A stretch of 64,000 nucleotides of DNA, taken from JAEVLT01 sp044598425 (GTDB taxonomy: Bacteria > Bacillota > Bacilli > Bacillales > Cytobacillaceae). Every line of letters begins with the position of its first letter. The first letter of the stretch is position 1. Below, piece by piece: positions 62,494 to 64,000 of this stretch. Position numbers and translations under genes: made by a program. The DNA is taken from positions 744,001-808,000 of the forward strand of contig CP172536.1 in the NCBI GenBank assembly GCA_044598425.1. The letters are read 5' to 3'. Under the pieces are notes generated by a model that had not been told where the DNA came from, searched no databases, and worked only from the letters and a program-made list of their open reading frames with translations.

Positions 62494-63774
62494 CTATATC
62501 AAATATCGCAAATACACGTAGGCCGTAGCGATGATGATGGATAGTATCATTAAAGGAAAAGCAACGAGTAAAAACTTCCCGAATGAGATTGGATAACCTT
62601 CTTTTGCTGCAAGTCCGGCAACGATGACATTGGCACTTGCGCCGATCAACGTGCCGTTGCCGCCAAGGCAAGCTCCCAGAGCAAGACTCCACCAAAGCGG
62701 ATCCAAATTCGAAATCCCAATTGAGCCCATTTCTTTAATCATTGGAATCATCGTAGCGACGAATGGTATATTATCAATAAATGCCGATGCAATTGCACTA
62801 ATCCAAAGAATGAGAATAGAGGTCGATTTTACATCGCCCCCGGTAAGGCTCACGGAGTAATCGGCTAATTTGGAAATAACGCCAGTTTCAATCAAACCGG
62901 ATACAAGGACAAACAGTCCAATAAAGAAGAAAATTGTAGTCCATTCCACTTTATGAAAAGCTTTATCTAAATATTTCTCTCCGGTCAGTATAAGCAGTAA
63001 AAAGGCGCCGGCTAAAGCAACAGTGGCGGACTCTAAGTGAACCATCTGGTGCAGGAAGAAACCTAAAATCGTCACGAGCAAAGTTACGAGGGCCTTCATT
63101 AATAACTTTTTATCAACAATTTCTTCTTTTTCATCAAGATCCATTAAACTTGCTTTTAATTCTTCGGATGTGTGTAGTTGCTTACGATATAAAAAGGCAA
63201 GAATCGCGATGTTCACAAATAGTATGAAAAAGGAAATCGCGGTTAAGTTATTGATAAATTCCATGAAGGTTAATTCTTTTACGGCGCTGCCAATCATGAT
63301 ATTTGGCGGATCGCCAATTAAAGTAGACGTACCGCCGACATTTGAAGCGATTATTTCGGTAATTAAAAAAGGAATTGGATTTACCCGCAGCTGTCTTGTG
63401 ATGCTGAACGTTACCGGAACCATCAGCAAGACTGTTGTAACATTATCAAGAAATGCTGAGCCAATTGCGGTGATCATACCTAAAACGAGCAGGATTTTTA
63501 ACGGACTGCCTTTGACTTTTTTTGCGGCCCAAATCGCAATGTAATTAAATAAACCAGTCTCAGCTGTGATCGCCACAATAATCATCATTCCGGTCAATAA
63601 TCCAATCGTATTAAAATCAATATGTTCCAGTGCTTTTTCCTGGCCGACGATGCCCAATAAAACCATCAAAATGCCGCCCGTCATCGCCACAATCGTGCGA
63701 TGAATCTTTTCTGTAACGATAAAGGCATACGTTACTAAAAATACTCCAATTGCAATCATTGCTTGATTTGACAA
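62494..63774 (-). CDS. ArsB/NhaD family ion transporter
   Basis: About 426 aa with 11-12 membrane helices, IT superfamily (Pfam CitMHS/ArsB). Family landmarks are GLLTGMMIIVAITAETGLFN, FLDNVTTVLLMVPVTFSI, NVGGTSTLIGDPPNIMIGSA, and in the second half SAFIDNIPFVATMIPMI with LGGNGTLIGASANVIVAGLA. The two related halves (DNVTT and DNIPF, GDPPN and GASAN) show the internal repeat of the family. It exports arsenite or exchanges sodium or other ions; no ars genes are nearby, so an ion or organic-anion role is open. TTG 63774 is preferred because GGGGTGG lies just upstream. Confidence 0.88.
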   Translation of the reverse strand: MSNQAMIAIGVFLVTYAFIVTEKIHRTIVAMTGGILMVLLGIVGQEKALEHIDFNTIGLLTGMMIIVAITAETGLFNYIAIWAAKKVKGSPLKILLVLGMITAIGSAFLDNVTTVLLMVPVTFSITRQLRVNPIPFLITEIIASNVGGTSTLIGDPPNIMIGSAVKELTFMEFINNLTAISFFILFVNIAILAFLYRKQLHTSEELKASLMDLDEKEEIVDKKLLMKALVTLLVTILGFFLHQMVHLESATVALAGAFLLLILTGEKYLDKAFHKVEWTTIFFFIGLFVLVSGLIETGVISKLADYSVSLTGGDVKSTSILILWISAIASAFIDNIPFVATMIPMIKEMGSIGISNLDPLWWSLALGACLGGNGTLIGASANVIVAGLAAKEGYPISFGKFLLVAFPLMILSIIIATAYVYLRYLI

Positions 63775-63855
63775 GCATTCCACCCCATCTCTTTCTTGCT
63801 CTCGATGTTTTTACAGTTCCGTTTTTATGGAAAAAAATACGTCTTTTCCTGAAAA

Positions 63856-63890
63856 AAGGCAAAGAGGAGCCTGCGGTGACAGGCTCCTCC
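63856..63890 (-). terminator. Minus-strand terminator upstream of the ArsB/NhaD-type gene
   Basis: GGAGCCTG-CGGTGA-CAGGCTCC; on the minus strand it is followed by TCTTTGCCTTTTTT. It most likely ends a gene lying beyond the right edge of the window. No gene is seen between here and 64000. Confidence 0.65.
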
Positions 63891-64000
63891 ATAAACATCA
63901 GCTTCTTTTTCTTTTTATTTTATAGAAAGATCAAAAACTTGTAAAGGAATGAGATTTTTCTTGAAAAAAGAGCAATAAGTTGTTCATTTTCGTTTAAGGC

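Noticed and set aside
62462..62860. Short frames on both strands within the ArsB/NhaD-type gene
   Set aside because: They overlap a gene with clear family motifs in its own frame and have no independent start signals.

Overview
The window reads as a low-GC Bacillaceae chromosome (Bacillus, Neobacillus or a close relative). The evidence is a B. subtilis-like trnD tRNA order, the queG-yhbB-trmL and prkA/yhbH spore-former gene sets, AGGAGG ribosome sites with frequent TTG/GTG starts, and dispersed repeats typical of Bacillus. Species cannot be named from the sequence alone.

Layout. 1-5930: an rRNA operon (16S cut by the left edge, 23S, 5S) followed by a 15-gene tRNA array that carries partial tRNA duplications before fMet and Phe. 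5930-10000: a decayed stretch with IS3 and IS110 transposase remnants, a broken sigL (sigma-54), a GNAT pseudogene and a few live genes (class I glutamine amidotransferase-like hydrolase, small membrane proteins, YnfA). 10700-21600: an NSS amino-acid transporter with its MetS-like subunit, a UPF0316 protein, a nitrate/sulfonate-type ABC transporter, tRNA-Gly, a B3/4 protein, queG-yhbB-trmL and a nitroreductase. 21800-28900: prkA, UspA, a SulP transporter, a polysaccharide deacetylase and yhbH.

29000-45470 is the most unusual part. A LytTR response regulator and a LacI repressor precede a sugar locus: a lipoprotein binding protein, a two-domain ABC ATPase and permease, two Gfo/Idh/MocA oxidoreductases, three sugar-phosphate isomerase/epimerase-like proteins, a zinc alcohol dehydrogenase and a second binding protein. 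It ends with a single 868-aa protein in which a soluble PAS-histidine kinase-receiver is fused to a sugar-binding domain. That domain is a paralogue of the two neighbouring ABC binding proteins, and it lacks exactly their signal peptide, lipobox and linker. The inferred picture is uptake and oxidation (probably through a keto-sugar) of an unidentified carbohydrate or cyclitol, with a cytoplasmic sensor built from the transporter's own receptor. A 21-G homopolymer lies just upstream of this gene.

45500-52500: an IS1182-type remnant, then a formate-dehydrogenase-like operon (molybdopterin oxidoreductase, DUF1641, PsiE, MpsC/DUF2294, FdhD) behind a leader hairpin, then a nine-unit 52-bp tandem repeat and a dispersed Bacillus repeat. 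53000-55700: a sulfur operon (DsrE-like, TusA, SQR-like flavoprotein, a second DUF1641). 55800-62200: a LacI-regulated alpha-glucoside/alpha-galactoside locus (LacI, a deleted GH13 pseudogene, an intact oligo-1,6-glucosidase, a GH36 alpha-galactosidase). 62200-63800: a small unknown gene and an ArsB/NhaD-type transporter on the minus strand.

All calls come from reading the sequence and from knowledge of the families. No database search was run.
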